Positions 17,174 through 26,243 of a DNA stretch of 64,000 nt are shown piece after piece. Source of the stretch: AP-15 sp963788085 (GTDB taxonomy: Bacteria > Pseudomonadota > Alphaproteobacteria > ATCC43930 > CGMCC-115725). The DNA lies in assembly GCA_963788085.1 (NCBI GenBank), contig CAWBFS010000049.1, positions 1 to 64,000 on the forward strand, written 5' to 3'. Both the position numbers and the translations under genes were made by a program. Position 1 is the first letter of the stretch. Each line of letters starts with the position of its first letter. Below the pieces are notes generated by a model. It was not told the DNA's origin. It searched no databases and saw only the letters and a list, made by a program, of their open reading frames with translations.

Positions 17174-18253
17174 TCAGCATGAATTCTCCGTTTCCCATGG
17201 TGACGGCGCGAGAAGATCGAGCTGGGCCGGCATGGTCGCCGGCATCGGTAAGTCGAGATGCCGGAACGCGTTCCGCGTCAGCATGCGGCCGCGCGGCGTG
17301 CGCTGCACGAAGCCCTCCTGCAGCAGATACGGCTCGATGACTTCTTCGACGACGTCGCGCTCGTCGCCGAGCGCCGCCGCGATCGTCTCGACCCCGACCG
17401 GACCGCCCGCATAGTTTTCGGCAATGCAGCGCAGATAACGCCGGTCCATGCCGTCGAGGCCCCGCGCGTCGACATCGAGCCGCAATAGCGCCGCGTCGGC
17501 GGCGACGGCATCGACGCTTGTCAGACCGGTGACGGCGGCAAAGTCGCGGATTCGGCGCAGCAGGCGTATCGCGACGCGCGGGGTGCCCCGCGACCGCCGC
17601 GCAATCTCGGCGGCGCCGTCGGGGCGCAAGTCGATGCCGAGCACCCGTGCCGCTCGGCTGACGATCGTCCCGAGCTCGGCCGGCTCATAGAAGACGAGAC
17701 GCAACGGAATGCCGAAACGCTCCCGCAGCGGCCGGGTGATCAGACCCGACCGCGTCGTCGCGCCGATCAGGGTAAAGGGCGCGAGACGGTAGCGAATCGA
17801 TCGCGCTCCGGGCCCTTGCCCGATGATCAGGTCGATCTGGTAGTCCTCCATCGCGGGATAGAGGTACTCCTCGGCCGCCGGCGGCAGACGGTGGATCTCG
17901 TCGATGAACAGCACCTCGCGCGGGGCGAGCTTGCTCAGCATCGCGACAAGATCGGCGGCGCGCTGAATTACCGGGCCTGCCGTCGCATGGAAGTCGACGC
18001 CCATTTCGCGGGCGACGATCTGTGCGAGCGTCGTCTTGCCGAGCCCGGGAGGACCAAAGAACAGGATATGGTCGAGCGCCTCGCCGCGGCTCTTCGCCGC
18101 TTCGATAAAGACGCGCAGATTGTCGCGCAGCTGATGCTGACCGACGAATTCATCGAGGGTGGCCGGCCGGACCGAGCCTTCGGCTGCGTCCTGCTCGGCC
18201 TGTTGCGGGGCGATGACACGGGGCGCGACGACAGGGGGCGCGGCGTCGTTCAT
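17174..18253 (-). CDS. ruvB: Holliday junction branch-migration helicase RuvB
   Basis: RuvB is the hexameric AAA+ motor that drives branch migration with RuvA. The 359-residue protein shows LDEFVGQHQLRDNLRVFIEA, Walker A GPPGLGKTT, Walker B LFIDEIHRL, sensor motif GATTRSGLI and the C-terminal winged helix with RTPRGRMLT. The ATG at 18253 overlaps the ruvA stop in an ATGA, so translation is probably coupled. The open frame continues upstream through ruvA only because of a frameshift there. Confidence 0.96.
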   Translation of the reverse strand: MNDAAPPVVAPRVIAPQQAEQDAAEGSVRPATLDEFVGQHQLRDNLRVFIEAAKSRGEALDHILFFGPPGLGKTTLAQIVAREMGVDFHATAGPVIQRAADLVAMLSKLAPREVLFIDEIHRLPPAAEEYLYPAMEDYQIDLIIGQGPGARSIRYRLAPFTLIGATTRSGLITRPLRERFGIPLRLVFYEPAELGTIVSRAARVLGIDLRPDGAAEIARRSRGTPRVAIRLLRRIRDFAAVTGLTSVDAVAADAALLRLDVDARGLDGMDRRYLRCIAENYAGGPVGVETIAAALGDERDVVEEVIEPYLLQEGFVQRTPRGRMLTRNAFRHLDLPMPATMPAQLDLLAPSPWETENSC

Positions 18254-18865
18254 CGCGCCAGCTCCTCCAGTCCTGCTTTGATCAGCACATCGGCGCCCGC
18301 CTCGCTGCCGAGCCGACGGGCCGCCGCGGCGATTGCGCCCAGCGCCTCGCTGCGGCCGACCCCGAGGTTCTCTAGCGCGGCGATTGCATCGGCAGTAGCT
18401 CCCTGGCCATTTGCCGGCCTCACCCAGGAGCGCCGCCGACGGCGCTGATACCGGGGCTGCGACGTTGCCGATCTTGTCGCGCAATTCATTGATGATACGG
18501 GCGGCGAGCCGCGGCCCGACCCCCTCGGCTTGCGCCAGAGCCGGCTTGTCCTGAGCCAGGATCGCGAGCCCGAGCTTCTCCGGCGGCACAGCCGAGAGGA
18601 GCGAGAGGGCCAGTCGTGCCCCAACGCCCTGCACCGTCGTCAACCGGCGAAACCAATCGCGTTCGGCGGCGTCGATGAACCCGTATAGGTGGATGTGGTC
18701 TTCGCGGACATGCGTCTCGATCAGCAGGCGCGCCGGCGAGCCCGGCGGCGGCAGGCGGCCGATCGTCCGCGTCGAGCAGAAGGCCAGATAGCCGACGCCG
18801 CCCACGTCGATGACCGCCGCGTCCGGTTCGATCTGGTCGACGACACCAGCGAGCTTGGCGATCAT
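18250..18865 (-). CDS. ruvA: Holliday junction helicase subunit RuvA, one frameshift
   Basis: RuvA binds four-way junctions and loads RuvB. The first frame from the ATG at 18865 gives MIAKLAGVVDQIEPDAAVID, the HVREDHIHLYGF block and two helix-hairpin-helix motifs (VQGVGARLALSLLS, AEGVGPRLAARIINEL). Near 18410 the frame shifts by one extra base, and the C-terminal RuvB-binding domain follows in the other frame (ADAIAALENLGVGRSEALGA) to the stop at 18250. The corrected product has about 204 residues, the normal length. It overlaps ruvC by ATGA upstream and ruvB by ATGA downstream. A sequence error is more likely than loss of the gene. Confidence 0.9.
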
Positions 18866-19356
18866 GCCTGCGCGTCCAAGAGCCGCCGGGCCGTGGCGTG
18901 ATGCGCGTGGCAGATCGCCACGGCGAGCGCATCGGCGGCATCGGGTTCGCCGCCGTCGCACCCAGGCAGCAGCCGACGCACCATCAATTGGACCTGCGAC
19001 TTCTCGGCGTGACCGGCGCCGACCACCGCCTTTTTGATAAAGTTGGCCGAATATTCCGCGACCGGCAGTCCGCATTCGGCCGGGGCGAGCAGTACCACCC
19101 CCCGAGCAACGCCGAGCCGCAACGTCGAAGACGGATTGCGGTTGACAAACGTCTCCTCGACCGCCGCCTCGTCCGGACGGAAACGCTCGACGACGGCGGT
19201 GATCTGCCGGAACAGCGAGACGAGCCGCGTCGCCAGCGGCTGATCGGCGGCGGGATGGATCACGCCGTCGGCAACATGGACCAAGCGATTGCCGGCCACA
19301 TCGATGACCCCCCACCCGGTATGCCGCAGCCCCGGATCGAGCCCCAAAACCCGCAT
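18862..19356 (-). CDS. ruvC: Crossover junction endodeoxyribonuclease RuvC
   Basis: RuvC cuts Holliday junctions symmetrically. The 164-residue protein has the RNase H-like start VLGLDPGLRHTGWGV with catalytic Asp7, the EETFVNRNPSSTLRLG block with a catalytic glutamate, and DAADALAVAICHAHH carrying the last acidic pair. The stop overlaps the ruvA start (ATGA). The order yebC-ruvC-ruvA-ruvB-tolQ is common in alphaproteobacteria. Confidence 0.96.
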   Translation of the reverse strand: MRVLGLDPGLRHTGWGVIDVAGNRLVHVADGVIHPAADQPLATRLVSLFRQITAVVERFRPDEAAVEETFVNRNPSSTLRLGVARGVVLLAPAECGLPVAEYSANFIKKAVVGAGHAEKSQVQLMVRRLLPGCDGGEPDAADALAVAICHAHHATARRLLDAQA

Positions 19357-19378
19357 CTCGAGTTCCGTGCCGGCGCGG

Positions 19379-20128
19379 TCAGGCGCCGAGGCGCGCCATC
19401 ACGTCTTCGGCCACCTCGAAATTGGCATAGACGTTCTGGACATCGTCACTGTCCTCGAGCGTCTCGAGCAACTTGAACAGGCTCGCCGCGGTTTGTTCGC
19501 CGATTTCCGAAGCGGTCCTCGGACGCCAGACGAGGCGCGCCGAGCCGGCCGGGCCGAATTGGTCCTCGAGCGCATCGCGCACCGCGTTCAGATCCTCCGG
19601 CGCGCAGGTCACGATATGGTGTTCGGGATCGCTCTCGATGTCCCTTGCCCCGGCCTCGATCGCGGCTTCGAACATGTCATCGGCGCTGGCTGTGGCCGCC
19701 GGATACGAGATCTCGCCGACCCGGTCGAACATGAAGCTGACGCTGTTGGTTTCCCCCAATGCTCCCCCTGATTTGGTAAAGGCGGCGCGCACCTCGCTCG
19801 CCGTACGGTTGCGATTATCGGTCAGCGCCTCGACGATGACCGCGATTCCACCCGGTCCATAACCCTCGTACCGCACTTCCTCGTAAGCCTCGTCGGCGCC
19901 GGCCCCCGAGCCGCGCTTGATCGCCCGATCCACCGTATCCTTTGGCATATTGGCCTGGCGGGCGGCGAGAACGGCCGCGCGCAGCCGCGGGTTGGCTGCC
20001 GGATCGGGGAGGCCGGTGCGGGCTGCGGTCGTGAGTTCCCGGATGATCTTGGTGAAGACCTTGGCGCGCTTTTTGTCCTGCGCGCCCTTCCGGTACATGA
20101 TGTTCTTGAATTGCGAATGGCCAGCCAT
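19379..20128 (-). CDS. yebC: YebC/PmpR family DNA-binding regulatory protein
   Basis: YebC-type proteins are about 250 residues, and this one has 249. It begins with the signature AGHSQFKNIMYRKGAQDKKR and carries GPGGIAVIVEALTDNRNRTA in domain 2. Family members act as transcriptional regulators, and more recent work links them to translation of difficult sequences. The gene heads the ruv cluster, 22 bases before ruvC. The start is fixed by the conserved MAGHSQF. Confidence 0.95.
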   Translation of the reverse strand: MAGHSQFKNIMYRKGAQDKKRAKVFTKIIRELTTAARTGLPDPAANPRLRAAVLAARQANMPKDTVDRAIKRGSGAGADEAYEEVRYEGYGPGGIAVIVEALTDNRNRTASEVRAAFTKSGGALGETNSVSFMFDRVGEISYPAATASADDMFEAAIEAGARDIESDPEHHIVTCAPEDLNAVRDALEDQFGPAGSARLVWRPRTASEIGEQTAASLFKLLETLEDSDDVQNVYANFEVAEDVMARLGA

Positions 20129-20588
20129 CGATCTCCGCGCCGCTCTCCGTCGGCATCAGGGCCGGAAATGCTCGGCCCCGCGTGGCTAACAATCCAATAT
20201 GGCAGCATTGGGGCGACTCGAATTGCCGCAAAACACAGCCTACCTTTGCGCTGAGGCGATCGCGGAGGGCGATGTGCAGCAGGGTCGAGGGGGCATGGGA
20301 AGCCATAAGCATGGGGTTTCGGGCCATGCCACGCAGAGCCCGCGGCTGCGGCTCAGCAAGAAGCTCGCCGCCGAACGAAGCGACTATGATACCGCGTCAC
20401 CGCGGCCCCGAACGCGCCTCGAATTCCAGACGGTGCGAGAGGCGCTGAGGGGCGAGCGCAAGCCACGTTAGCCGCTGGCCCGGCCAAAGAAATCTCTCCG
20501 GTTGGATGCAGCGGTTGGAGGTCGGGTGTGTTGACCATGGAGGCGGGGCGGCCTGTTGGTCGGACCCGATATGAAGAGGAGCATCGTT
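20129..20588. other. Intergenic stretch without a supported gene
   Basis: Between divergently placed yebC and the small barrel protein lie 460 bases. A 90-codon plus-strand frame (20199-20471) and several minus-strand frames are open, but their translations are arginine/serine-rich, match nothing I recognise and have no good ribosome sites. The region presumably holds the yebC promoter. I see no tRNA or hairpin of note. Confidence 0.4.
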
Positions 20589-20908
20589 ATGTATCTGGCC
20601 CGGTTTTGCTATGACGTGCTGCCGGTCAACCGCCAGCGCGCAATCGACTTCATCCGCCGCGAGGTCGAGGCGGCCCGCGCCAACCGCCTCAATGCCCGGA
20701 TGCTGGTGCCGCTGACGCGCGGTCACGGGCAAGCAGCCGCCCTGCAATTCGAGGTCGAGCTGACCAGCCTCGATCAGCTCGACCAATTCCGCAACCGCGG
20801 CGTCGGCTCGTCGCGAGAAACCGGCGACTGGATGCACGCTTCAGCGAAATACTGACCTCGCCGCCCTGTGTCGAGATCTTGCGCATCGAGGATACGAAGG
20901 CCGCCTGA
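20589..20908 (+). CDS. Small dimeric alpha-beta-barrel-like protein, one frameshift
   Basis: From the ATG at 20589 (agaggag eight bases upstream) the frame gives MYLARFCYDVLPVNRQRAID and continues to GVGSSRETGDWMHA. It then hits an early TGA at 20855. Adding one base at about 20839 restores FSEILTSPPCVEILRIEDTK and a stop at 20908, for about 106 residues. The FRNRGVGSS...DWMHAFSEIL pattern recalls small stand-alone alpha-beta barrel (NIPSNAP/Dabb-like) proteins found beside flavin oxidoreductases. Function is unknown. It is followed by REP-like palindromes. Family placement is tentative; the coding nature is likely. Confidence 0.55.
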
Positions 20909-20942
20909 CCGGTAGGGACCTGGGCGGGCCCAACTTCTCGTC

Positions 20943-21182
20943 ATTCCCGCGAAAAGCGGGAATCCAGGGCTGGAGAGGCCGCAGCGGTTGCCCCTGGACC
21001 CCCGCTGCCGCGGGTGTAATCCAATCACGAAATCTGGTTCCCTCATCTCATATCTGTCGTTCCCGCGAAAGCGGGAACCCAGGGATTTCAGTCGCTTGCT
21101 CCTGGGTCCCCGCTTTCGCAGGGACGACGAATTGGTCTGTCCGCAGGATTTCCTGACAGGCTCTTCCGCGGGGACGACGATA
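20943..21182. repeat. REP-like palindrome cluster
   Basis: Several copies of a palindromic unit lie in tandem. The first is a simple hairpin, attcccgc/gcgggaat at 20943-20963. The best is a long inverted repeat whose 28-base arms (21056-21083 and 21101-21128) match at about 24 positions around a 17-base loop. Each arm holds its own cgcgaaagcg hairpin. A partial unit ends near 21180. The same unit type recurs at 30592-30697 and inside the start of cdsA. It resembles intergenic REP/BIME elements, sits between converging genes, and may also end transcription. Confidence 0.8.
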
Positions 21183-21202
21183 ATTGATCTGAGTTGAGGC
21201 TC

Positions 21203-22249
21203 TCACCAGCGGGTGTCGAAGCCTTCGAAGCGGTGCGGAATTCGGCGGATGTCGGACAGCAGCTCGCGTTGCAGCCCCGCGGGGGTGCCGGTCGGGAAAT
21301 TCAGCTCGACGGCGTCCGCCAGACCGCCGTAGCGGGCCTCGATCGCCGCGGCGATCTGGTCATAGGTGCCGCAGGCGGCGAAGATGCGTACGACATCGTC
21401 GGTGATCTCGGCCGGCATGTCGTTCCACCGGCCCGCGACCGACATCGCGTGCAATCTCGCCCCGACCTCGTCGAGACCGTGCAGAGCGAGGATCGGCAGA
21501 TATGTGCGAGTCGAAGCATAAAGAGCGATGCGTCGGCGCGCCCATTCCATGCCTTCGGCGACGGTTTGCGCATCGCCTCCGGTCACCACGAACCCGCCGC
21601 CAAAAACATCGAAATTGCCCCGGCGGCGCCCGCTGCGCTCCATCCCTTCGGCGATGCGCGGCAATGCCACTTCTTCGAGATAGCGGCGCGAGCACAGCGG
21701 ATGCAGCCGCACCCCATCGCACACTTCGCCGGCGACCCGCAGCATCGTCTCCCCGACCGCGGCGATCGTGATCGGCACCATCGGCAGCCCCGTCGGCTCC
21801 GGCGAGAAATCGGGCGTCATCAAGGTCAGCCGGTAATGCTCGCCCCGGTAATCGAGCTTGCCGCCGGTCTCCCAACAGCGCCACACCGCACGCAACGCCC
21901 GGACGTAGTCGCGCAACCGCGGCGCGGGCGCGCTCCACGGGATGCCGAAGCGGCGCTCGTTGTGGCCTTTGACCTGGCTGCCGAGACCCAGCACGAATCG
22001 CCCGTTCGAGTTGGCGTGCAGGTCCCAGGCCTGGCTCGCCATCACCGTCGGGCTGCGCGGGAAGGCGACGGCGATCGACGGCGTCAGCTCGATGCGCTCG
22101 GTGGCGAGCGCGGCAAAGGCGAGCGGCGTAAAGACGTCGTGGCCGAGCTCGACCGTCATCAGCGCGTCGAACCCGGCGGCCTCCGCCGCCGCGGCAAACG
22201 GCCCCGCCTCGCGCCAATGCCTCATCGGCAACATCGTGAAGACACGCAT
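21203..22249 (-). CDS. LLM-class (luciferase-like) flavin-dependent oxidoreductase
   Basis: The 348-residue protein is a luciferase-like monooxygenase of the F420/FMN TIM-barrel type. It starts MRVFTMLPMRHW and shows FDALMTVELGHDVFTPLAFA, ERIELTPSIAVAFPRSP and GRFVLGLGSQVKGHNERRFG, the usual first half of the fold. A second family block (VPITIAAVGETMLRVAGEV) lies near residue 190. I set the start at 22249; the open frame runs 47 codons further but into the divergent hydrolase gene. The cofactor (FMN or F420) and substrate cannot be told. It is divergent from the MetX-like gene with about 77 bases between them. Confidence 0.86.
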   Translation of the reverse strand: MRVFTMLPMRHWREAGPFAAAAEAAGFDALMTVELGHDVFTPLAFAALATERIELTPSIAVAFPRSPTVMASQAWDLHANSNGRFVLGLGSQVKGHNERRFGIPWSAPAPRLRDYVRALRAVWRCWETGGKLDYRGEHYRLTLMTPDFSPEPTGLPMVPITIAAVGETMLRVAGEVCDGVRLHPLCSRRYLEEVALPRIAEGMERSGRRRGNFDVFGGGFVVTGGDAQTVAEGMEWARRRIALYASTRTYLPILALHGLDEVGARLHAMSVAGRWNDMPAEITDDVVRIFAACGTYDQIAAAIEARYGGLADAVELNFPTGTPAGLQRELLSDIRRIPHRFEGFDTRW

Positions 22250-22326
22250 CCCGGCTCGCTCCACTCTTCGCCGCGGAAACCGTATCATCGCCGCGAAAGG
22301 CGCTCGGGCGAAAGAGGAACCTGCGG

Positions 22327-23347
22327 ATGACACTTCGCGATTACGAGATCTTCGAGCTCGGCGACGTGCCGCTGCAATCCGGGCTGACATTGCGGAATGC
22401 GCAGCTCGCCTATAAAACCTTTGGCCGGCTCGACGCTGGACGCCGCAATGTGATCGTCTACCCGACCTCTTACGGCGCCCAGCACACCGACACTGAGTGG
22501 CTGATCCGCCCGGGCCGCGCGCTCGACCCGGAGCAGTATTTTATCATCATCCCGAACATGTTCGGCAACGGATTGTCGTCCTCGCCGAGCAATGTCGGCC
22601 CGCCGCACGACCGCGGCCGCTTTCCCGGCGTCACGGTGGCCGACAATGTGCGTATGCAGCGCCGCCTCGTGACCGAGCGCCTCGGCATCGAGCACATCGC
22701 GCTCGTCTATGGCTGGTCGATGGGCGGACAGCAGGCCTATCACTGGGCGGCGCTCTTTCCCGAAATGGTCGAGCGGATCGCCGTCGTCTGCGGCAGCGCG
22801 CGAACGGCGCCGCACAATTTGGTTTTCCTGGAAGGCATCAAATACGCCCTGATGGCCGACCCGGCTTGGCGCGACGGCTATTTCGCCGAGCCGCCGGTGC
22901 GCGGATTGCGCGCGATGGGCCGCATCTATGCCGGCTGGGCGTTGAGCCAGGCCTTCTACCGCGAAGAGCTGTGGCGCACGGTCGGTTTCTCGTCGCTCGA
23001 AGATTTTCTGATCGCCGGTTGGGAGTCCGATTATCTGCGCCGCGACGCCAACAACTTGCTGGCGATGATCTGGACCTGGCAGCACGCCGACATCAGCGCG
23101 AACGAGCTATACGGCGGCGATCTCGTCAAGGCGCTCGGCGCGATCCGCGCCGATGCGCTGATCATGCCGAGCACGACCGACCTCTATTTCACGCGTCGCC
23201 GACAACGAACTCGAAATCGCTCACATGCGCCATGCCGAATTGCGCCCGATCCCCTCGATCTGGGGTCACCGCGCCGGCAACCCGACCCAGAACCCCGCGG
23301 ACGACGATTTCATCGACCGCGCAGTTAAGGAGTTGCTGGGCCGGTAG
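22327..23347 (+). CDS. MetX-like alpha/beta-hydrolase (homoserine O-acetyltransferase family), one frameshift
   Basis: The protein begins MTLRDYEIFELGDVPLQSGL and has the nucleophile elbow YGWSMGGQQAYHW with Ser at about residue 130, as in the homoserine acetyltransferase branch of alpha/beta hydrolases. The frame is interrupted after TTDLYF (about 23195) by one extra base. The continuation reads VADNELEIAHMRHAELRPIP and SIWGHRAGNP (the C-terminal catalytic histidine region) to a TAG at 23347, giving about 340 residues. It may be a true MetX or one of the many related hydrolases; without other methionine genes nearby I prefer the general name. Confidence 0.8.
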
Positions 23348-23383
23348 GATTCGGTTGATCGAAAACGCAGGAGGAAATGGCGC

Positions 23384-23710
23384 ATGAATGCAACTCATCT
23401 CGTGGTGCGCGCGGAGGTGCCCGATGCGATGGACCGCGAGCCGTTCGACTACTGGTACGCTACCGATCACTTGCCGTGGGCGATCCGGGTTTTCGCGGCG
23501 CAGCGCGCCTGGCGGTGCTGGAGCCGCACCGACCCAACGGTTCACTACGCCTTTTACGAGTTCGCCAATGTCGATGAGGCGCGCGCGGCGACCGACCCGA
23601 GCAGGATCGCGCCGCTCGTCGCCGATTTCGATCGTGTATGGGGCGACCGGGTGACGCGCCGGCGCGAGATCCTCGAAATCGTCCAAGAGACGACGCCCTC
23701 GACGTCTTAG
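23384..23710 (+). CDS. Small EthD/Dabb-like protein of unknown function
   Basis: The 108-residue protein has a good ribosome site (aggagg) before the ATG at 23384. Its layout, an N-terminal strand followed by FDYWYATDHLPWAIRVFAAQ and YAFYEFANVDEARAA, is that of a ferredoxin-like dimeric barrel such as EthD or related monooxygenase-type proteins. It lies 36 bases after the MetX-like gene and is probably co-transcribed with it. No catalytic residue can be assigned. With the other small barrel protein at 20589 it brackets the flavin oxidoreductase and the hydrolase. Confidence 0.65.
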   Translation: MNATHLVVRAEVPDAMDREPFDYWYATDHLPWAIRVFAAQRAWRCWSRTDPTVHYAFYEFANVDEARAATDPSRIAPLVADFDRVWGDRVTRRREILEIVQETTPSTS

Positions 23711-23790
23711 CGGCCGCACACCCGAATCATCCGCATTTGACCAACCACGAGCTGCCGCCTTGACGATATTATGATTTGGACAACACGATA

Positions 23791-23819
23791 TTGACATGAC
23801 AGTGCGTTTGCGGTATCTT
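23791..23819 (+). promoter_or_regulatory. Strong candidate sigma-70-type promoter before repeat copy B
   Basis: TTGACA at 23791-23796 is followed after exactly 17 bases by TATCTT at 23814-23819. It lies in an AT-richer stretch about 100 bases before the hairpin of repeat copy B and about 260 bases before the glycoside hydrolase start, which it could serve. Confidence 0.5.
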
Positions 23820-23884
23820 CCGGAGACCGCAACGCCTGCCCAAGAGCGCATCGACGTTGCCGGTCCGGTGCTGTTTTGGCTCTG

Positions 23885-24040
23885 GCTGTTTTGCAACGGA
23901 ACAGCGAACAACAGCGCGGAGAACAGCCAGCACTTGGCTGTTCTTTGTTGTCGTCGAACCGCCGGAGCACAGGATTTCTGCGGGCGAGGAGATGTCGATG
24001 GCTGATGATTCGCTGCTGAAAACAGCGAAAACAGCCAGCC
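23885..24040. repeat. Dispersed repeat element, copy B
   Basis: This is the second copy of the element at 4545-4720. It has tandem aacagc units, a nine-base-pair hairpin gaacagcca/tggctgttc (23921-23929 with 23935-23943), the caggatttctgcggg block, and a block ending gaaaacagcgaaaacagccag. In this copy a 28-codon frame from the ATG at 23998 has a gaggag site, reads MADDSLLKTAKTAS and ends in a TGA that overlaps the GTG start of the next gene. Whether that mini-frame is translated is unknown. The copies differ at many positions, so they are not recent duplicates. Confidence 0.6.
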
Positions 24041-24077
24041 CCGCGCGGCGGCCCTCCGACGCTGCCCGGCAGGCGTC

Positions 24078-26231
24078 GTGAATGCGTCTGAGCCTAAGAG
24101 GCGCGCGGCAATTCGCGGCCTAGCGCCGCTTGCGCTCTGCTGCCTGGTGGTGCCGGTTGGTGCAAGAGCGGGGGACGAACCGGTTGTCGAGACATCGAAC
24201 GCGGTGGTCGGGTCGCGTGACGGAGAGCGGCTGCACGTTCGGTTTGCGGCAGAGGGTCAGCCGGCGCTGCTGTTCAAGCCGCCGGGCGGCGCATGGGATT
24301 GGCGGGAGACCAGCAAGCTCGTCGTTCCGGTCAACAACCCGGCCGACGAGGCGCTGACGTTATTGCTGCGGATCGGTGACGAAGCAAACCGGTCGCTGAG
24401 CGGAAAAATCGGGATCGCGCCCGGAGATGCCGGCGATCTCACATTGTGGATCAACGCGCCCTCGCCGCGAAAAATGGGAATGATCGGCGGTCCGTCGCTG
24501 ACGGCCGCCGGGCTCCAGCCACACACATTGCCGGTAACCGCGACCGAAGGTTCGGTCGATGCCTCGCGGATCACATCGGTCCGCCTCGGGATCGCACGGC
24601 CGACGGTCCCCCGGGAGCTGGTTATCGGCCCGCTGCGGATCATGCCGCCGAGCGGGGCCGATACGCCGACCTATCAGGGCATCGTTGACGGCTTCGGCCA
24701 GTTCCATCCCGGCAATTGGCCGGAAAAGGTCAGCTCGACCGAGATGCTCCGAGCCAGGGGCGTCGAGGAATCGCAGGAACTCGCCCATTGGCTCGCCCAG
24801 ACCCCAGAGCGCGATCGCTTCGGCGGGCTCCTGTCGAGCCATGCCTTCGGTGCGACGGGTTTTTTTCGCACCGAGCGGCGGGACGGCAGATGGTGGCTGG
24901 TCACCCCCGAAGGGCACGGCTTTTTCTCGATCGGCGTCGACGCGGTCGCGCAGTTCGGGGCGACCTATGTCGAGGGCCGCGAATTCATGTTCCGCGATCT
25001 GCCGGCGCGCGACGGCGAGCTTGCCGCGCATTGGAGCGAAGCAGACGATCGCCGCGGCTTGGGCGCCCAGCGCGGCCGCGCCTTCGATCATGGCCACGCC
25101 TTCGATTTTTATACCGCCAACCTCGAGCGCAAATTCGGCGCCGAATGGCGCAGCCGATGGCGTGAGGAGACAGCGGACCGCCTGACGGCCTGGGGCTTCA
25201 ACACGATCGGCAATTGGAGCGACCCCGATTTATCGGCGATGCATCGGCTGCCCTACACCGTGCCGCTGTCGCCCGAAGGGGAATACGCCAAGGTGAGCTC
25301 GGGCGAAGATTGGTGGGGACCGGTGCCGGACCCGTTCGACCCGCGCTTTGCCGAAGCGGCGGACAAGATGGCGCGCAACGCCGCGGCGCGGTTCGCCGGC
25401 GATCCCTGGCTGATCGGCTATTTTGTCGATAACGAGCTGTCCTGGGGACACTCGACGCCGGCGTACCCGCAGCAATACTTCGCCCTGGCGATCAACGCGC
25501 TCGCCGCCGGACGAGACAGCCCGGCGAATTCCGCCTTCATCGGCTACCTGACCGAGACTTATCGCTCCCCGGAACGGGTCGGGGAAGTCTGGGGCATACC
25601 GCTAAACTCATGGAAGGATCTCGGCACCGCCGGGTTCGCGTTGCCTCGGAGGGCCTTCGGCAATGCTGCGGTGACCGGGGATCTGGCGGCATTCAGTCGG
25701 CGCTTTGCCGACGCCTACTACCGGACCGTGGCGGAAGCGCTGCACCGCCATGATCCCGACCACCTCTACCTCGGTAGCCGTTTCGCCTGGCAGACTGCGG
25801 AAGCGGTAGAGGCGTGCGCCCGCTGGTGCGACGTCGTGAGCTTCAATCGCTACCGGCGATCGATTGCCGATGATCCCGCCGAGTGGGCGAGGTTCCATGC
25901 GCTCGGCAAACCGGCCCTGATCGGCGAGTTCCACTTCGGCTCGGTCGATCGTGGTCTGTTCTGGGAGGGGCTCGTCGGGGTCGGCAGAGAAAGAGAACGC
26001 GGCACCGCCTATGCGCGCTACCTGCGCGCGGTCGCCGGCAACCCCGACTTTGTCGGCGCCCACTGGTTCCAGTACCTCGACGAGCCGCTGACCGGGCGCA
26101 CCCTCGACGGCGAGAATGCCCATATCGGCTTTGTGACGGTCGCCGATCTGCCGTACACGGAGCTGGTGGCGGCGGCACGGGCCGCGAATCTGGCAGTGCT
26201 GCGCACTCTACATAACCCGGGCTATCAGTGA
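24078..26231 (+). CDS. Secreted agarase-like glycoside hydrolase (GH50-like)
   Basis: The 717-residue protein has a signal-like N-terminus (about residues 14-32, LAPLALCCLVVPVGARAG), a beta-sandwich-like region to about residue 200, then a TIM-barrel catalytic part. Motifs are WWLVTPEGHGFFSIGVDAV, GYFVDNELSWG (a likely acid/base Asn-Glu pair), PDHLYLGSRFAWQT and PALIGEFHFGSVDRG (a likely nucleophile Glu). These match the beta-agarase/GH50 pattern, enzymes cleaving beta-1,4-galactosyl links in agar-type polysaccharides. A soil organism may use it on another galactan. The start is a GTG at 24078, overlapping the stop of the small frame in repeat copy B, and no strong ribosome site precedes it. 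Family confident, substrate not. Confidence 0.78.
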   Translation: MNASEPKRRAAIRGLAPLALCCLVVPVGARAGDEPVVETSNAVVGSRDGERLHVRFAAEGQPALLFKPPGGAWDWRETSKLVVPVNNPADEALTLLLRIGDEANRSLSGKIGIAPGDAGDLTLWINAPSPRKMGMIGGPSLTAAGLQPHTLPVTATEGSVDASRITSVRLGIARPTVPRELVIGPLRIMPPSGADTPTYQGIVDGFGQFHPGNWPEKVSSTEMLRARGVEESQELAHWLAQTPERDRFGGLLSSHAFGATGFFRTERRDGRWWLVTPEGHGFFSIGVDAVAQFGATYVEGREFMFRDLPARDGELAAHWSEADDRRGLGAQRGRAFDHGHAFDFYTANLERKFGAEWRSRWREETADRLTAWGFNTIGNWSDPDLSAMHRLPYTVPLSPEGEYAKVSSGEDWWGPVPDPFDPRFAEAADKMARNAAARFAGDPWLIGYFVDNELSWGHSTPAYPQQYFALAINALAAGRDSPANSAFIGYLTETYRSPERVGEVWGIPLNSWKDLGTAGFALPRRAFGNAAVTGDLAAFSRRFADAYYRTVAEALHRHDPDHLYLGSRFAWQTAEAVEACARWCDVVSFNRYRRSIADDPAEWARFHALGKPALIGEFHFGSVDRGLFWEGLVGVGRERERGTAYARYLRAVAGNPDFVGAHWFQYLDEPLTGRTLDGENAHIGFVTVADLPYTELVAAARAANLAVLRTLHNPGYQ

Positions 26232-26243
26232 TCCCGGTTCAAG

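Noticed and set aside
20199..20471. Ninety-codon plus-strand frame upstream of the small barrel gene
   Set aside because: Low-complexity translation, no ribosome site, no recognised motif.
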